Shown in pieces: positions 1 to 10,709 of a stretch of DNA of 64,000 bases. Where the stretch lies: the NCBI RefSeq assembly GCF_000001735.4, contig NC_003074.8:12710101-12774100 (forward strand). Reading direction: 5' to 3'. Made by a program: the position numbers and the translations under genes. Every line of letters begins with the position of its first letter. Positions within the stretch are counted from its first letter, which is position 1. Source of the DNA: Arabidopsis thaliana (Eukaryota; Streptophyta; Magnoliopsida; Brassicales; Brassicaceae). Below the pieces are notes generated by a model. That model worked only from the letters and a program-made list of their open reading frames with translations, did not search any database and had not been told where the DNA came from.

Positions 1-249
1 CGCTTCTTCAAAGGGTGCCTCTTCATGGTGTTGTTCTTCAGCTTCAACGACCCTCTTTCCCCGAGCTACTTCTTCTCTTTGCATGGTTGAGCGGCTTGAG
101 CTTCCTCCTTGAATCGAGCTTGATCTTTTAGCACGGCGAGCATGGCGAATTTGGCGTTCAGTCATGCCACTCATGTCAAAAGCCTCAACTTCTTCATTAT
201 CAGCAGAGGATCTTCTTGCCCGAGATGAACTCTTCCTTCTTGAATCCAT
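1..249 (-). CDS. 5' part of a post-spacer ORF of element B (truncated by window)
   Basis: The frame opens with ATG at 249-247 (MDSRRKSSSRARRSSADNEE...) and stays open for 83 codons to the window edge. It is rich in Arg, Ser and Glu and has the stretch GMTERQIRHARRAKR. It lies downstream of the gag/protease region across a noncoding spacer, where Athila elements carry an extra ORF (the ATHILA ORF-1 or env-like position). I infer that identity from position and composition only, because the diagnostic part is outside the window. Confidence 0.5.
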   Translation of the reverse strand, partial: MDSRRKSSSRARRSSADNEEVEAFDMSGMTERQIRHARRAKRSSSIQGGSSSRSTMQREEVARGKRVVEAEEQHHEEAPFEEA

Positions 250-1104
250 GGAGATTGGTGGTGAGCTTCGACAGGGCAAACAAGAACAATTCTCCAAGAG
301 GTATCAAAAAAGAAAGGAATCGGTTTCTTTGGTGATGTAATTTTTAGCTTGAAACCGATTGAATGTTTGAGGAAAGACTTAGGAGTGGTCGAGTAACTTT
401 GGTGAAGTATTGGTGAAGGGGAACGGATTCTTAAAGAGTGATAGGGAGCGTTTTGGGGAAGGGTTTGGAATGAAGACTTCAAAGCTTTGTGAGGGGGTTG
501 CGAAAACGAGATGATGAAAGAGAGAGTTTCATGGAGGGTTTGTCGAAATCAATGGGTGGAGGAGATTGGTCTTTGGTTTGCTTTGGAAGAGATAGAAAAG
601 TTGATTGGAAATGGTGATGGGCATGGGTAAATGGTTTGTCCGTTGAATAATGAAGTGAAGGGGAACAAGTGGGACATGCGACACCACTTCTTGGTCTCCA
701 AATAATTCAAGCTCAAGTAAAGGATCGAGCATCTTCTTTAGTTGCGCAAAATTTGATCCAACGGTGGAGAGCTTCTCATTCTTGTTTACTCGATCAAACG
801 GACCAAAATAAACTTCAGGAAGTCACTCGCTCAAACGGTGGTGATGCACCTCTCATTTGATCATCCAAATCAATGGCTAAAAATACTCCTCCTCATTCTA
901 CTCGATCAACGGTTGAGATCTTTTTTGACTTGGTTTGAATTTACTCGACTGTTGACTCTCTTAGGGTCACTAAAACAAACTTGAAACACTTAAAGAAAAA
1001 CATCAAAAATAACAAGAAAAATAGAAAATTATATACATGGATAGACATGGGACTTCCTCCCAAGTGAGCTTGTTTTAAGTCACTAAGCTTGACTCTTACA
1101 GAGC
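250..1104 (-). other. Noncoding spacer of element B
   Basis: No convincing gene. On the minus strand the block just after the acidic ORF carries TTGGGAGGAAGTCCCAT (near 1040-1065), resembling the TGGGAGGCAACCCACTA block that follows integrase in element F (about 42349). The rest holds several TCGAGTA/ACTCGATC words (391, 789, 900, 945), the same motif family that fills the B LTR. Confidence 0.5.
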
Positions 1105-1613
1105 TTAGTCAGAAAAAAGGTTGAAGCGACGATCAGAGAAGTCCTCATCTTCAGTGGTTGAATTTTCAGTGCTTGAATCATACTCTCCATCCTCTCTTGA
1201 GATATGGTAGGATGAGTACTCATTTGATTTTTCTTCAAAGTAAGCGTCTTTTTGATCAGTAGAGTAGTCTTCTTCTTCTGAACCAGGCTCCCTTGACCAA
1301 TCCTCAAATTCAAAACTGGGGTAGCCTTTAACCATTTCTTGAAGTTCCAAGATTGCATGGTTCAGTCCTTCCATCTTGTAAGTTAGCTCCCCAATGGTAT
1401 CCTCTTGAGCTTTGTATCCAACCGAGAGTTCCAGAAGTTCTTCAGCAACAGAATCATGAATCAAGTGTTCTTCTTCAACAGAGGGGTTGGTGGGATGTTT
1501 AGGCACTCCTCGAGAATAAGTCGGAATAGGAGTTTCCTCCTCACTCAACAACTTGCTCTCTCGGCTTCTTTCCTCTAAGTGAACTCCTTTCTGATCTTCT
1601 GGTGCAAACCATT
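1105..1613 (-). CDS. Acidic ORF of element B, distal part (interrupted by C)
   Basis: The open frame ends at 1105 with DRRFNLFSD and is continuous, across the 2.3-kb insertion of element C, with the minus-strand frame in 3953-4005: joining the flanks after removing one copy of the CCATT duplication keeps the reading frame (METALAIKEDEDFTTEW into FAPEDQKG). The protein is very acidic (runs such as GSEEEDYSTDQKD and STTEDEDFSD) with a possible coiled coil around IGELTYKMEGLNHAILELQE. It lies between the protease and the spacer, where RT would normally be. I do not recognise a domain; it may be a gag-pol C-terminal extension left after loss of pol. Confidence 0.6.
1609..1613. repeat. Target-site duplication CCATT, left copy (element C)
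   Basis: CCATT at 1609-1613 is repeated at 3953-3957, immediately outside the TGATAT...ATATCA ends of element C. A perfect 5-bp duplication is the expected mark of LTR-retrotransposon integration. Confidence 0.9.
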
Positions 1614-2821
1614 TGATATAACCCGATTTTCACCGATTTTATCTATGTTTTAGGTATAGGATTTTGAGTCTTTATGTTATTTCTCGAATCTTTTTAGTGT
1701 CTTTTCAGGTATTCTATGCAATGGGACAACAATGGAGATAAGGAGACATTTTGGAGCAAAAGCTAAAGAAAAGGAAGCGAAGGACGATTTTGGTTCAGGA
1801 ATCAGCGAGGAGTGTCGACCGACACACTCTTGCTGTCGATCGACACCAGTTTTGGCCCAACAAGAACCCTAGACGCTTTCGAGTTTACAGAAGCTCAAGT
1901 TTGCCCCAAAAGATTTTCCTATTTGCATTATTAGTCTATGGACGTTTTTAGGGTCTATATATATTGTTTTTAGACCTAAGTTTCTTTTATCAAGTCTTTT
2001 ATCAAGTTCTTTGCAAACCCTATTGTAAGAGACATAAGTTATTCATCCATTGTTTTTCAGAGTTTCATTCAGATCTATATACAGTGAAGAGATCCTTTCT
2101 TTCTCCTTCTCTATTTACTGTGTTTATGCTTTCACCCTCAAATATGTTGTTTGTTTCATCCAATATGTCTGAGTAATCTGCTTGTTAGGAATAGGGTTTC
2201 TCATTAGGGATTCATATGGTTTAGTAGATTGCCCCCTTTGCTAGGTTATCTGTAGAATTCTTCATCTTTAATTATGCCTAATGCTAGATCTAGAGTAATT
2301 AATTGGATCTTGAATCCAGACAATAGATATGCCCGCCATAGGTATCTGTAGTTGGATCTATTATTTGATGAGTCTGGTTTATAGGTGTGTAATAAAAATC
2401 GGCCTATCTACTAAGATGAACAATTGAACTCATTAAGAATGCATATTTAGGTTGATAGTTTCTCAGCTTCTCCGGTTATTATTAGCTATAGATATAGGGA
2501 GTTTCGCGGCACGCCCACTGGTTATTCCATAATTAGAGTTCGAGTTTAAGAATGATTCGATAACAACCTAGCTTTCATTAGATCTACTAACCAATAGTTT
2601 CCTGAGAATACCTTGTTCCTAGCTCTTTATTAAATCGTTTACAACACAATCAATTTGCTGTCTTTTTACTTTGTTCTCTTTTATTTTCACTCATACCCTG
2701 CTAGCTTAATCTCGACATTTAACTCACTGTTTAAACAAAAGAACCCCGTGAATTCGATCCTAAAATACTACAATTGATCTCTTATTTGAGAGAGTAGTTC
2801 TAGGTAATTTGAACGATATCA
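1614..2821 (+). repeat. 5' LTR of element C
   Basis: 1208 bp from TGATATAACC to GAACGATATCA. Positions 2404-2821 are repeated at 3542-3952 with few differences. A TATA-like string lies at 1955-1965, and the paired palindrome module at 1812-1846 sits 110 bp upstream of it. The LTR is followed at once by the primer-binding sequence. Confidence 0.92.
1812..1846. promoter_or_regulatory. Paired palindrome module in the C LTR
   Basis: GTGTCGACCGACAC at 1812 and CTGTCGATCGACAC at 1833: two 14-bp near-palindromes with starts 21 bp apart, 198 nt from the LTR start. A regulatory role is an inference from the fixed place before the TATA-like box. Confidence 0.5.
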
Positions 2822-2822
2822 A

Positions 2823-2841
2823 ATTTGGCGCCGTTGCCGAA
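2823..2841 (+). other. Primer-binding region of element C
   Basis: ATTTGGCGCCGTTGCCGAA follows the 5' LTR directly. TGGCGCCGTTGCC is the usual minus-strand primer-binding signature of Athila/Tat lineage Ty3 elements. Confidence 0.85.
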
Positions 2842-2948
2842 GTTCTTGGGATTCATCTTTGAGTTTTGTTTAGAGATTTCGTCTAGTTTTTACTTCTATT
2901 TTGTTACTCACGCGTTTCTTGTTTTCTTCTTTTCTGTGTTTCACGTGT

Positions 2949-3540
2949 ATGCCTAGGCAAACAAGGAGCACAAAACAGAAAGAGCTTATCAACTTGTCTG
3001 TTCTAGACTGGGGAAAACTTGAACACACCAACCGAAAAACTCAGAACTTAGCAATGGCTGACAGAGTCATCAGAGCTGATGCAGAAGGAGTTTTGAGAGG
3101 TGAGGATGGGCAAGCCTACAATGAGGCTGGTTAGAGATTGGATGATCATGGAGTCATCCTACCTGAGGACGCCAATAAGGATCAGGCGCGCCTCAATGCG
3201 CAGTTAGCTGCTAGAGACGCAGCAAAGCTCGGTGTTGAGCGACACCAACTAGGTGTCGATCGACACCATCGGGAGCATCACGCCGATGCAATCGGTGTCG
3301 AACGACACAACAGAGGTGTCGATCGATAGCAATACCAAATTCTTGCAGCTATTCCTCCAACTGCGGAACCACGTCGTACTCTTGGGGATTTCAACAGGCC
3401 TGGCTACTTTGCTTTAGTTGGCAAGCATCCTTTCCATGGCTTATCTCATTAGCAGCCAATATATCATATCGAGCGATTTGAGGATCTTGTTCTGAGCATC
3501 AAGGCTAATGGAGTCTCAAAGGACTACCTGAAGGAATTGA
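2949..3540 (+). pseudogene. gag fragment of element C
   Basis: Starts MPRQTRSTKQKELIN at ATG 2949, comparable with the MQTRSKG start of B gag. A stop (TAG) at 3132-3134 and another in the GVDR* stretch near 3327 break it. The frame after the second stop still reads PRRTLGDFNRPGYFALVGKH, then IERFEDLVLSIKANGVSKDY, which matches the Athila gag layout seen in D and F, before the deletion junction at 3541. Two paired palindrome modules (3232-3266 and 3295-3329) are embedded and are read as VERHQLGVDRHH-type peptide. Confidence 0.75.
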
Positions 3541-3541
3541 A

Positions 3542-3952
3542 CTATCTACGAAGATGAACAATTGAACTCATTAAGAATGCATATTTAGGTTGATAGTTTC
3601 TCAGCTTCTCCGGTTATTATTAGCTATAGATATAGGGAGTTTCGCGGCACACCCACCGGTTATTCCATAATTAGAGTGTGAGTTTAAGAATGGTTCGATA
3701 ACAACCTAGCTTTCATTAGATCTACTAACCAATAGTTTCCTGAGAATACCCTGTTCCTAGCTCTTTATTTTACAACACAATCAATCTGCTGTCTTTTTAC
3801 TTTGTTTTCTTTTATTTTCACTCATACCCTGCTAGCTTAATCTCGACATTTAACTCACTGTTTGAACAAAAGAACTCCGTGAATTCGATCCTAAAATACT
3901 ACAATTGATCTCTTATTTGAGAGAATAGTTCTAGGTAATTTGAACCATATCA
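3542..3952 (+). repeat. Truncated 3' LTR of element C
   Basis: 411 bp aligned with 2404-2821 of the 5' LTR, ending GAACCATATCA and followed by the CCATT duplication. Small indels (for example the missing AAATCGTT after CTCTTTATT) show the two LTRs have diverged. Confidence 0.9.
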
Positions 3953-4053
3953 CCATTCTGTTGTGAAATCTTCGTCCTCCTTGATAGCTAGTGCAGTTTC
4001 CATCTTCTCTGAATCAATACCATTTGAAAACTTTTAACTCTTTTTTCAAACAT

Positions 4054-4851
4054 TCATAGTTGATCTTTCAGCTTCATCACCTTTGAAGATAATCCCTCTA
4101 TGACTCTGCTTTGCCATTTAAATTTTTTTCTCATCTCATACCAGTCATCTTTTGTAGGATCTTCAGTCTGAGCTAACCTTTCTATTGCTCTCTTCCTATG
4201 GTCAAAAGTTCTCTTCAGCTTGCTGAGTTGAGAAGTATAGTTAACTCTTGGTGGGGTTTCAACTTCTGTTTCTTTATCAATATCCATGTCCTGAATCCCA
4301 AAACTTTGACCTCCTGTTGTGGATTTCCCTAAAGCTTCTCTGATGTCAAACTTCATCTTGATGCCTTTTTCAAGGTTCAGATTAATTTTTCCATTCCTGA
4401 CATCTATGATTGATCCAGCTGAAGCTAAGAATGGTCTGCCTAGGATCAGGGGATCCTTGCCTTCTTCATTTACGTCCAATACCACAGAATCTGTAGGCAT
4501 ATTTCCAATCTTGACAGGCATATTTTTTATTCGGCCATGAGGATGTGCAACAGAACCGTCAGCTAAGAGTAAAGCTAAGTTGTAGAACTTGTATTCCATG
4601 ATCTTTAGCCTTTTAGCTGTAGAGAGAGGGATAAGGCTAACAGATGCTCCCAAATCACAAAGGCACCTATTGAATGTCAATGGTCCTAGAGAGCATGGTA
4701 GAGTGAATGAACCGGGATCATCAAGCTTTTCTTGGATGACTTTCTTCTTGTATGTTTCTTGAGTGGAGGCACTGCTAATCATCTCTTGATTTTGGTCCTT
4801 CTTGAGTTTTTTAATTTTGAACTTTTTTCCCAATTGGTGAGTATTCAGCAA
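4054..4851 (-). CDS. Retroviral-type aspartic protease region of element B
   Basis: 265-codon frame. After a lysine-rich stretch comes KLDDPGSFTLPCSLG, then the protease core CDLGASVSLIPLSTAK, where the usual catalytic D-S/T-G reads DLGAS as in other Athila-lineage copies, and later DPLILGRPFLASAGSIIDV, the conserved ILGRPFL flap/helix region. It would process the gag-pol polyprotein in virus-like particles. It lies just downstream of gag on the same strand. The C-terminal part (RKRAIERLAQTEDPTKDDWYE) is charged and likely helical. No RT follows. Confidence 0.8.
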   Translation of the reverse strand: MLNTHQLGKKFKIKKLKKDQNQEMISSASTQETYKKKVIQEKLDDPGSFTLPCSLGPLTFNRCLCDLGASVSLIPLSTAKRLKIMEYKFYNLALLLADGSVAHPHGRIKNMPVKIGNMPTDSVVLDVNEEGKDPLILGRPFLASAGSIIDVRNGKINLNLEKGIKMKFDIREALGKSTTGGQSFGIQDMDIDKETEVETPPRVNYTSQLSKLKRTFDHRKRAIERLAQTEDPTKDDWYEMRKKFKWQSRVIEGLSSKVMKLKDQL

Positions 4852-4862
4852 AGGTGTGTGCT

Positions 4863-6020
4863 CTATAGTCCAGATGAATTGCTGGGTGGCAGGTGCAACA
4901 ATTTGAGTTGAATCCCCCCTTCTTGAATCATACTTTCCTTAGTATGGGGAGTCTGATGACTTGTTGGAGACTCATCTTCTTGGTGGATTGTGATAGCATT
5001 TGTAGTACCATAGTCCTTAGGATTCTGGACTGCTTTCCCTGGAAGTTGCTGAGGATGCTTCGGAGCAGAGGTTGATGCAAATTGACTCTCCACATACCTG
5101 ATTTTTGAGTTCAAAGCTTCGAATTTGACATTTAGATCGTTATAAGAACAATCGATCTTGTTGTGTAATTCAGCTATCTTCTTGTCAAGCCATAGCTCCA
5201 GTAGCTTGTCCTTGAATGATTTGTCGAATGAGTTGCTTAATTTCAGGATCTTGAGCTACATCCTTGTTCAGGAAGTTTCCATTGGAGGCGGTGTCGAGAA
5301 GCATTTTGATCTTTGGTAAAGCTCCTCTATAGAGTGTGCTCAATAATGAAGCTTTGTTGAAACCGTGATAGGGGCACTGAGTGATGTAGCTTTTAAACCT
5401 TTCCCAAGCTCCTCTATAGAGTGTGCTCAATAATGAAGCTGTGTGAAACCTGAGATCTCGTTCTTCAATCTAGCGGTGCGAGCAATAGAGAAGAACTTGG
5501 CAAGAAAACCTTTCTTACAATCGTCCCATGAGTTGATGGAGTCTGGGGGTAGAGTCTTCTCCCAATGGTGTGCCTTGTCTCCCAAAGAGAAGGAAAATAG
5601 TATGAGCTTCAACATATCTTCAGTGACACCATTGATCTTAGTAAGGCCACAGAGCCTATCAGAGCTGTCAAGATGGTCCAGGGGATCTTCCATAGGTAGA
5701 CCATGAAACTTGTTTCCTTGGATCATGGAGATGAGACTACTCTTGATCTCAAAGTTGTTGTTATGAACTGGTGGAGGCACTATCCCTTGTCTTTGGTGAT
5801 GATTCCTTGGGGCATCACCAGCACCAATGTTTCTTGGTTGATCAACATTAGGTGGGTCTTGAACATCAATTGGTCTGTTCTGTTGATCCATAGCAGCTGG
5901 TCTTTGTTGATCACAGGTTGCCTTTGCTTTGGTGTCTTCTAACTCACGAGCTATTCTGTCTATTCTGTCTCTGAATGGTAGTAGGTGTGCAGAACCTTTG
6001 GATCGAGTTTGCATGCACAA
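4863..6020 (-). pseudogene. gag of element B
   Basis: The reading starts [20 protein letters not shown] at 6020 and is open to 5427, including the conserved gag core: [22 protein letters not shown], then [13 protein letters not shown] and [12 protein letters not shown]. It would form the capsid of cytoplasmic virus-like particles. Downstream the frame is broken: the LLSTLYRGA stretch appears twice (about 5316-5352 and 5413-5439) because of a local duplication, followed by [15 protein letters not shown]. The C-terminal part (5114-4863) holds Gln/Pro/His-rich sequence. The duplicated TCTATAGAGTGTGCTCAATA block suggests slippage or unequal exchange. Confidence 0.8.
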
Positions 6021-6140
6021 AGATTAGTACCTATACCACAAAAACAAGCAGACGAAATGATGAGTTAGTAACTTGATAAATGTAAAAGAACTTGATCTTA
6101 AAAGTTTCTAATATCTTGAATGTAACAATGCAACAATGAA

Positions 6141-6158
6141 TTGGCAACAGCACCAAAT
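6141..6158 (-). other. Primer-binding region of element B
   Basis: On the minus strand ATTTGGTGCTGTTGCCAA follows the LTR end TTATCA directly. It is a diverged form of TTTGGCGCCGTTGCC and sits between the LTR and gag. Confidence 0.75.
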
Positions 6159-7831
6159 TGATAAGTAGGTTTTTTAGGCCTACAGCTGAAGGGTGTGAGG
6201 TTTAGTTCAATTCCCCTACAAGCACTAACATGTCGATGCAGTTATAGGGGATGTCAATCCAGTCCACTGTTTATTGCTAGCAATCAAGATGTGTAAATAA
6301 GCAACTAAGTCAAGCCAGATTATAGAGATGGTTGGTGTCTAGTAACAATCCTAGGTTAGGATTCAAACAAGTAAAAATAAGAACTTTAAGAGCCCTACTC
6401 GATTATTGGGTCGAGTAGAACGAACATGTGACAAAATTAAGAATTAAAATGCAATCAATAGGGGATACAAATAGGGGATACAAATAACAGGTAAAGAAAA
6501 GTGCAATCAAAAAGGGATACAAATAACTCTAATAGAAGTTCTTAGGATGGATTCATTGATAAGGGCAACTCTAGGGTTCATCAGATGGCTGATAGGTGAA
6601 AGGTAGATACCCTTGACGATAGATTCAAAAACCGGGTCAATCCATTGTCGTGACAGAGACCCCCAAAACTCTACCACCTCCTAATCTCAAATGTCGTTGA
6701 TGAAACATAGCAGAGCAGGGTTTAAGAAACAATCTACCAAAGCTAATAAGCAGACAAGCCAATGTCTTGGTCGAGTCTACAAATCTCTGGAATTCGTAGA
6801 TCAAACGTCCATTTGAACGTCTTTTGGACGCTGGACGTCTATGATCGAATCTCCACATTAGCCAGCAAAAACCGCATAGGGGCCAAGCGAATCCAGAAGG
6901 GTTCTAACCTAATCTTAATCACCTAACTAAACTAGATATTACCCTAATCTAATCCATCCTCAAGAACCCTAATCACTACTCAAGCAACATTCTCAAGAAC
7001 ACAAACCCAGAAATTACTGAAATCATACCAAAATGTAGATCTAAACAAGCTAAACAACTTTACTTAAACAACTAAATGCAAAAACGAAATAGATTAAGAG
7101 TAATTAAGTATTGAAGATTCATAAACACAACGAAAAACTAAAGGATAAAAGATGGATCCTTTGGACAAATCCAAAGTGATATATTTCTAGTAAAATGTTG
7201 AAACCCTAGATTCACTAGAAGACAAGAGAATTGAGGCGGTTTGGGCAAATGCTCGATCTTAGGGATCGAGTAAAGAGGGTGCTGCAAAGTCTGCGCCTTT
7301 GTGTCTATGCTCCGAGTGATCAATTGGTCGAGTAGATGCTTCTTCCTCTCCTATCCGTATGCTCAGATGTCAGGTTGAGTGGGGAATGAGGAGGATCCGA
7401 AGACGCTTTGATAGCTCAACAAGTCTTGTAGAGTTGGTCACCCTTGGTCGAGTAATGGGTCGGGTAGAGGATCGAGTAGGAGGGGCGAGTAGATCAATTT
7501 GCTGCTTCATCCGAGGCTGCCTTGGTCGAGTAAGAGGGTCAAGTGAATTGCAGCCTCCTTTGTAGCTGCCTGGATCGAGTAAAGAGGTCGAGTGAAATGA
7601 TGCCTCTTCTGTAGCTGCCTGGATCGAGTGAATGAATCGAGTAGAGTCCTTTTTATCTCCTTCTGCACCTGAAAACACACCAAAACATGCAATGCGTATG
7701 CAAGATGATCCTAGATGCCTAAGTATGCGAAATAAGCTAAAATGGTGCAAAAATGATATGATACAATGAGCAAATGCAAATCTAAATGATGATAAACATA
7801 CACATAAAATGAGTAAAATACAGTGTTATCA
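6159..7831 (-). repeat. 5' LTR of element B
   Basis: 1673 bp; on the minus strand it starts TGATAACACTGTATTTTACTCA and ends CCTACTTATCA, next to the primer-binding region. It begins exactly where the D integrase ORF is interrupted. It contains many TCGAGTA/ACTCGA words, densest at 7255-7640. The partner LTR is outside the window. Confidence 0.85.
7255..7640. repeat. Cluster of GGTCGAGT / GGATCGAGT words in the B LTR
   Basis: About ten words of the form G(G/A)TCGAGTAA or GATCGAGTRAA occur in 385 bp (for example 7262, 7329, 7446, 7457, 7469, 7487, 7525, 7574, 7588, 7622). A facing pair, ACTCGATTATTGGGTCGAGT, lies at 6398-6417 in the same LTR. Short ORFs over this cluster are only translations of the repeats. 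Confidence 0.7.
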
Positions 7832-8461
7832 CCTAACCGAATGGACTGTGTAGGGACATGACCAACGAGAAGACAATTTTCCAGGAGATAATGTTAATCT
7901 AGAATCATACAGAAGTACTTGGTCATTAGTCTCTAAGGTTCGAGTGAGGATCTTCTTGTCATGGTAAGCTTTTGTGTGTTCTTTGTAGACCTTTGAGTTG
8001 TCATAGGCATGAATCCTTATCTCAACAAGCTCATTCAACTGAATAAGTCTCCTTTCCCCAGCTGATTTGATGTCGAAATTCATCATCTTAACTGCCCAAG
8101 CTGCTTGGTGCTCTAATTCCACTGGAAGATGACGAGCTTTACCATAGAGAAGATGAAAAGGTGTGGTCCTAAGAGGAGTTTTGAAAGCTGTTATGTAAGC
8201 CCATAGTGCATCATCTAACTTGTAAGACCACTCTTTTTTCGATTTTTCAACTGTCTTCTCAAGAATCTCTTTGATCTGCCTGTTGAAAACTTCAACCTGA
8301 CCGCTCGTTTGTGGGTGATAGGGAGTAGCAACTCGATGCTTAACTCCATACTGAATAAGCAATTTTACAAGAATCTTGTTAATGAAATGCTTACCTCCGT
8401 CACTAATGACTATGCGTGGCACTCCAAAACGACGGAAGATGATAGACTTGAAAAGTTTCAT
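7832..8461 (-). CDS. Integrase catalytic core and C-terminal region of element D
   Basis: The open frame reads [18 protein letters not shown], then SDGGKHF (second catalytic Asp of the DDE triad), [18 protein letters not shown] (third catalytic residue, Glu) and the GKLSSRW C-terminal module. The first Asp ([10 protein letters not shown]) is upstream, at about 8490-8525. The enzyme would join retrotransposon DNA to the chromosome in the nucleus. The frame ends artificially at YTVHSVR because element B is inserted; the F copy continues past this point for about 30 more residues. Confidence 0.85.
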
Positions 8462-9329
8462 GACAACTGCTGAATCTTTTTTGGACTAGCTATAGCCTCT
8501 ACCCACTTGGAAACATAATCGACAGCTAATAGGATGTAGAGATTCTTGTTGGATGGTGGGAAGGGTCTCATAAAATTTATATCCCAACAATCGAAGACTT
8601 CAACTTCGAGGATAAATTTCTGGGGCATCTCATTACGCTCGCTTATTTTTCTCCTTCTCTGACAAGGATCACATTACGATATGAATTTCTGAGCATCCCG
8701 AAACATTGTAGGCTACCAAAAAACTGCTTGAAGAACTTTGGATACTGTCTTGAAGGTTGCAAAATGACCACCATAGCTGGAGCTGTGGCAATGCGATAAT
8801 ATATCAGGAACCTCTGTTGCAGCAATGCATCTCTTATAAACTCCATTAGAATAATGCTTATAGAGATAAGGTTCATTCCAATAATATCGCCTAATCTCTC
8901 TCAGAAATCTCTTCTTGTTATAATCTGTGAAATTATCCGGTTCCACATCTACAGCTAGGTAATTAACAATGTCAGTATACCATGGGTAATCCTTCTCGAT
9001 CGCTGTGGCGGCGCAATTTTCAGTTGATAACCAATTTTTTGTCTGATTGGGAGTGTGTCGATCGACAGTCTCAATGGTATCATTCGACACCATCGAGCTA
9101 CTGCGAAAATCATCGTCTTTTGAAACGTGATAGTCTATCAACATAGACGAAGTGTCGATCGACACTAAAGCTCGATTCTGCATCTCATCACATTTGCAGT
9201 CATCTTCTTTAGCTGTATCAATCATGTATATGTTCTCCTTAGGCAAGAAATCATTAATAGGGATATCATCATCGATCCTAATGCGTCACAAATGATCTGT
9301 GACACCATTCTCAACTCATTTCTTATCTC
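8462..9329 (-). pseudogene. Integrase N-terminal zinc-finger region and RH-IN linker of element D
   Basis: The open part (9246-8713) reads [18 protein letters not shown]..., then the H-H-C-C zinc-finger start HCHSSSYGGHF. The following Cys pair (CDPCQR) is in another frame after a stop near 8713, so the integrase is broken. The linker carries palindrome copies at 9055-9068 and 9152-9165 and reads SIDT and VDRH at these places. The same linker in F is nearly collinear. Confidence 0.75.
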
Positions 9330-10335
9330 TTACCTCGATGTCAAATTCCTGAAAAGCAAAATCCGTCTCAAAAGTCTTAGCTTAGCATCTTTCTTTTGCA
9401 TTAAATACTTCAAGGCAACATGATCTGTGTGAACAATAACCTTGGATCCTACAAGATAAGATATGAACTTCTCAAAAGCAAACACCACAGCTAACAACTC
9501 CTTCTCTATAGTTGCATAATTCCTTTGAGCATCATCAAGTGTCCTACTTGCATAGTAGATGGCATGAAGTTTCTTATCTTTCCTCAGTCCTAGAACAGCC
9601 CCAACTGCAAAATCACTCGCATCACACATTACCTCAAAAGGTAGATCCCAGTCTGGTGGTTGAACAATCGGTGCGCTGATCAAAGCTTGTTTTATCTGCT
9701 CAAAGGCATCATGACACTCTTGTGTAAACTCGAATTTGACTTCTTTGCAGAGTAGAGTGGTTAGTGGTCTTGCAATTTTACTGAAATCCTTGATGAATCT
9801 TTTGTAGAAACCAGCATGTCCAAGGAAACTCCTCACTGTTTTGACATTATCAAGCGCTTGAAGACTTGTCATAACTTTGACCTTGGCTCTATCAACATCT
9901 ATACCATGCTCAGATATTCTGTGACCGAGAACTATCCAATCCTGCACCATAAAGTGACATTTCTCCCCATTCAAAACTAGACGTTTCTCCTCACATCTTG
10001 CCAATACCTTGTAGAGATTCTCTAAACAATCCTCAAACGATGATCCATAAACTAAAAAATCATCCATGATGACCTCCATGATATCCTCAATCATGTCTGT
10101 GAAGCTAGACATCATACCTCTCTGAAATGTTGCAGGAGCATTACAAAGACCGAAAGGCATTCTCCGATAAGCAAATGTACCATAAGGGTAGGTGAAAGTC
10201 GTTTTCTCCTGGTCATCTGGATGAATCGGGATTTGAAAGAACCTTAAATATCGATCAAGAAAGCAATAGTACTTATGATTTACTAACCTCTCCAACATTT
10301 GATCGATAAATGGTAAGGGGAAATGGTCTTTCCTC
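9330..10335 (-). pseudogene. Reverse transcriptase-RNase H of element D (N-terminal deletion)
   Basis: The frame holds the RT core: QIPIHPDDQEKTTFTYPYGTF, RMPFGLCNAPATFQ, and the active site VIMDDFLVYGSS (M-D-D form typical of Athila). RNase H follows with [26 protein letters not shown] and VHTDHVALKYL. The palm Asp motif reads FLDRYLRFF, where F has FLDGYSGFF. Compared with F, about 500 bp are missing between the linker and TRKDHFPL, removing the RT fingers (YRKLN region). The C-terminus shifts frame near 9350. Confidence 0.88.
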
Positions 10336-10709
10336 GTGGCATCACATATGGAAGATCGTCTTCAATCAAAATTAGTATTCTGCGTTGGAATCACAGATGG
10401 AAGATCATCTTCAACTATTAGTTGCATCAGATGTTCGGTCTCATCTAACAGCTTAGTATATGTAGAAGTTTCATCTAACAGCTTAGTATATGTAGAAGTT
10501 TCACTGTCCAAATCTGCACTATCTTCTATGGAAGAGACCAAAACTAGCTCTAGTGGGTCTTCTAATTCCATATCTGAAATACTATCTAAAGCTAATGAAG
10601 TGAAAGAATCTATCAGGAAAGTTCTGACCTCTATGATTGGTTTCTTAACCAACGTGCTCATATCGAACTTCATAGTAAGATCGCCAACATTCAGCCCTAT
10701 CCGTCCTTC
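10336..10709 (-). pseudogene. Protease-RT linker of element D with a 30-bp tandem duplication
   Basis: The frame 10673-10362 reads MKFDMSTLVKKPIIEVRTFL and then an acidic linker. The ten residues ETSTYTKLLD are present twice because 30 bp near 10440-10499 are duplicated exactly; F has one copy. At 10336-10420 two similar copies of TCACAKATGGAAGATC flank the deletion that removed the RT fingers, so repeated sequence may have mediated the loss. Confidence 0.7.

Larger units (their letters stand above)
1614..3952 (+). mobile_element. Element C: internally deleted Athila-like retrotransposon
   Basis: The unit has a full 5' LTR (1614-2821), a primer-binding region, about 590 bp of gag, and only the last 411 bp of the 3' LTR (3542-3952). 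The internal region joins the 3' LTR at CTATCTAC (3542-3549), a word also present at the matching LTR position (2404-2411), so the deletion looks microhomology-mediated. Ends are TGATAT and ATATCA, flanked by the CCATT duplication. C has no pol and cannot be autonomous. Confidence 0.92.
1..7831 (-). mobile_element. Athila-like Ty3/gypsy element B, left end outside window
   Basis: On the minus strand the order is LTR (6159-7831), primer-binding region (6141-6158), gag (to 4863), protease (4851-4054), an acidic ORF ending at 1105, a spacer, and a further ORF that starts at 249 and runs off the window. No reverse transcriptase or integrase domain is visible between the protease and the spacer, so as it stands the element looks non-autonomous. 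Its right edge falls exactly where the integrase ORF of element D breaks off (7832), so B was inserted into D. Element C is inserted within B. The 3' LTR and left target-site copy would lie outside the window. Family assignment rests on the gag start, the protease and the primer-binding sequence. Confidence 0.8.

Noticed and set aside
171..732. Minus-strand ORFs of 103 and 67 codons
   Set aside because: They overlap the better-supported frame that starts at 249 or the LTR-like spacer and show no homology.
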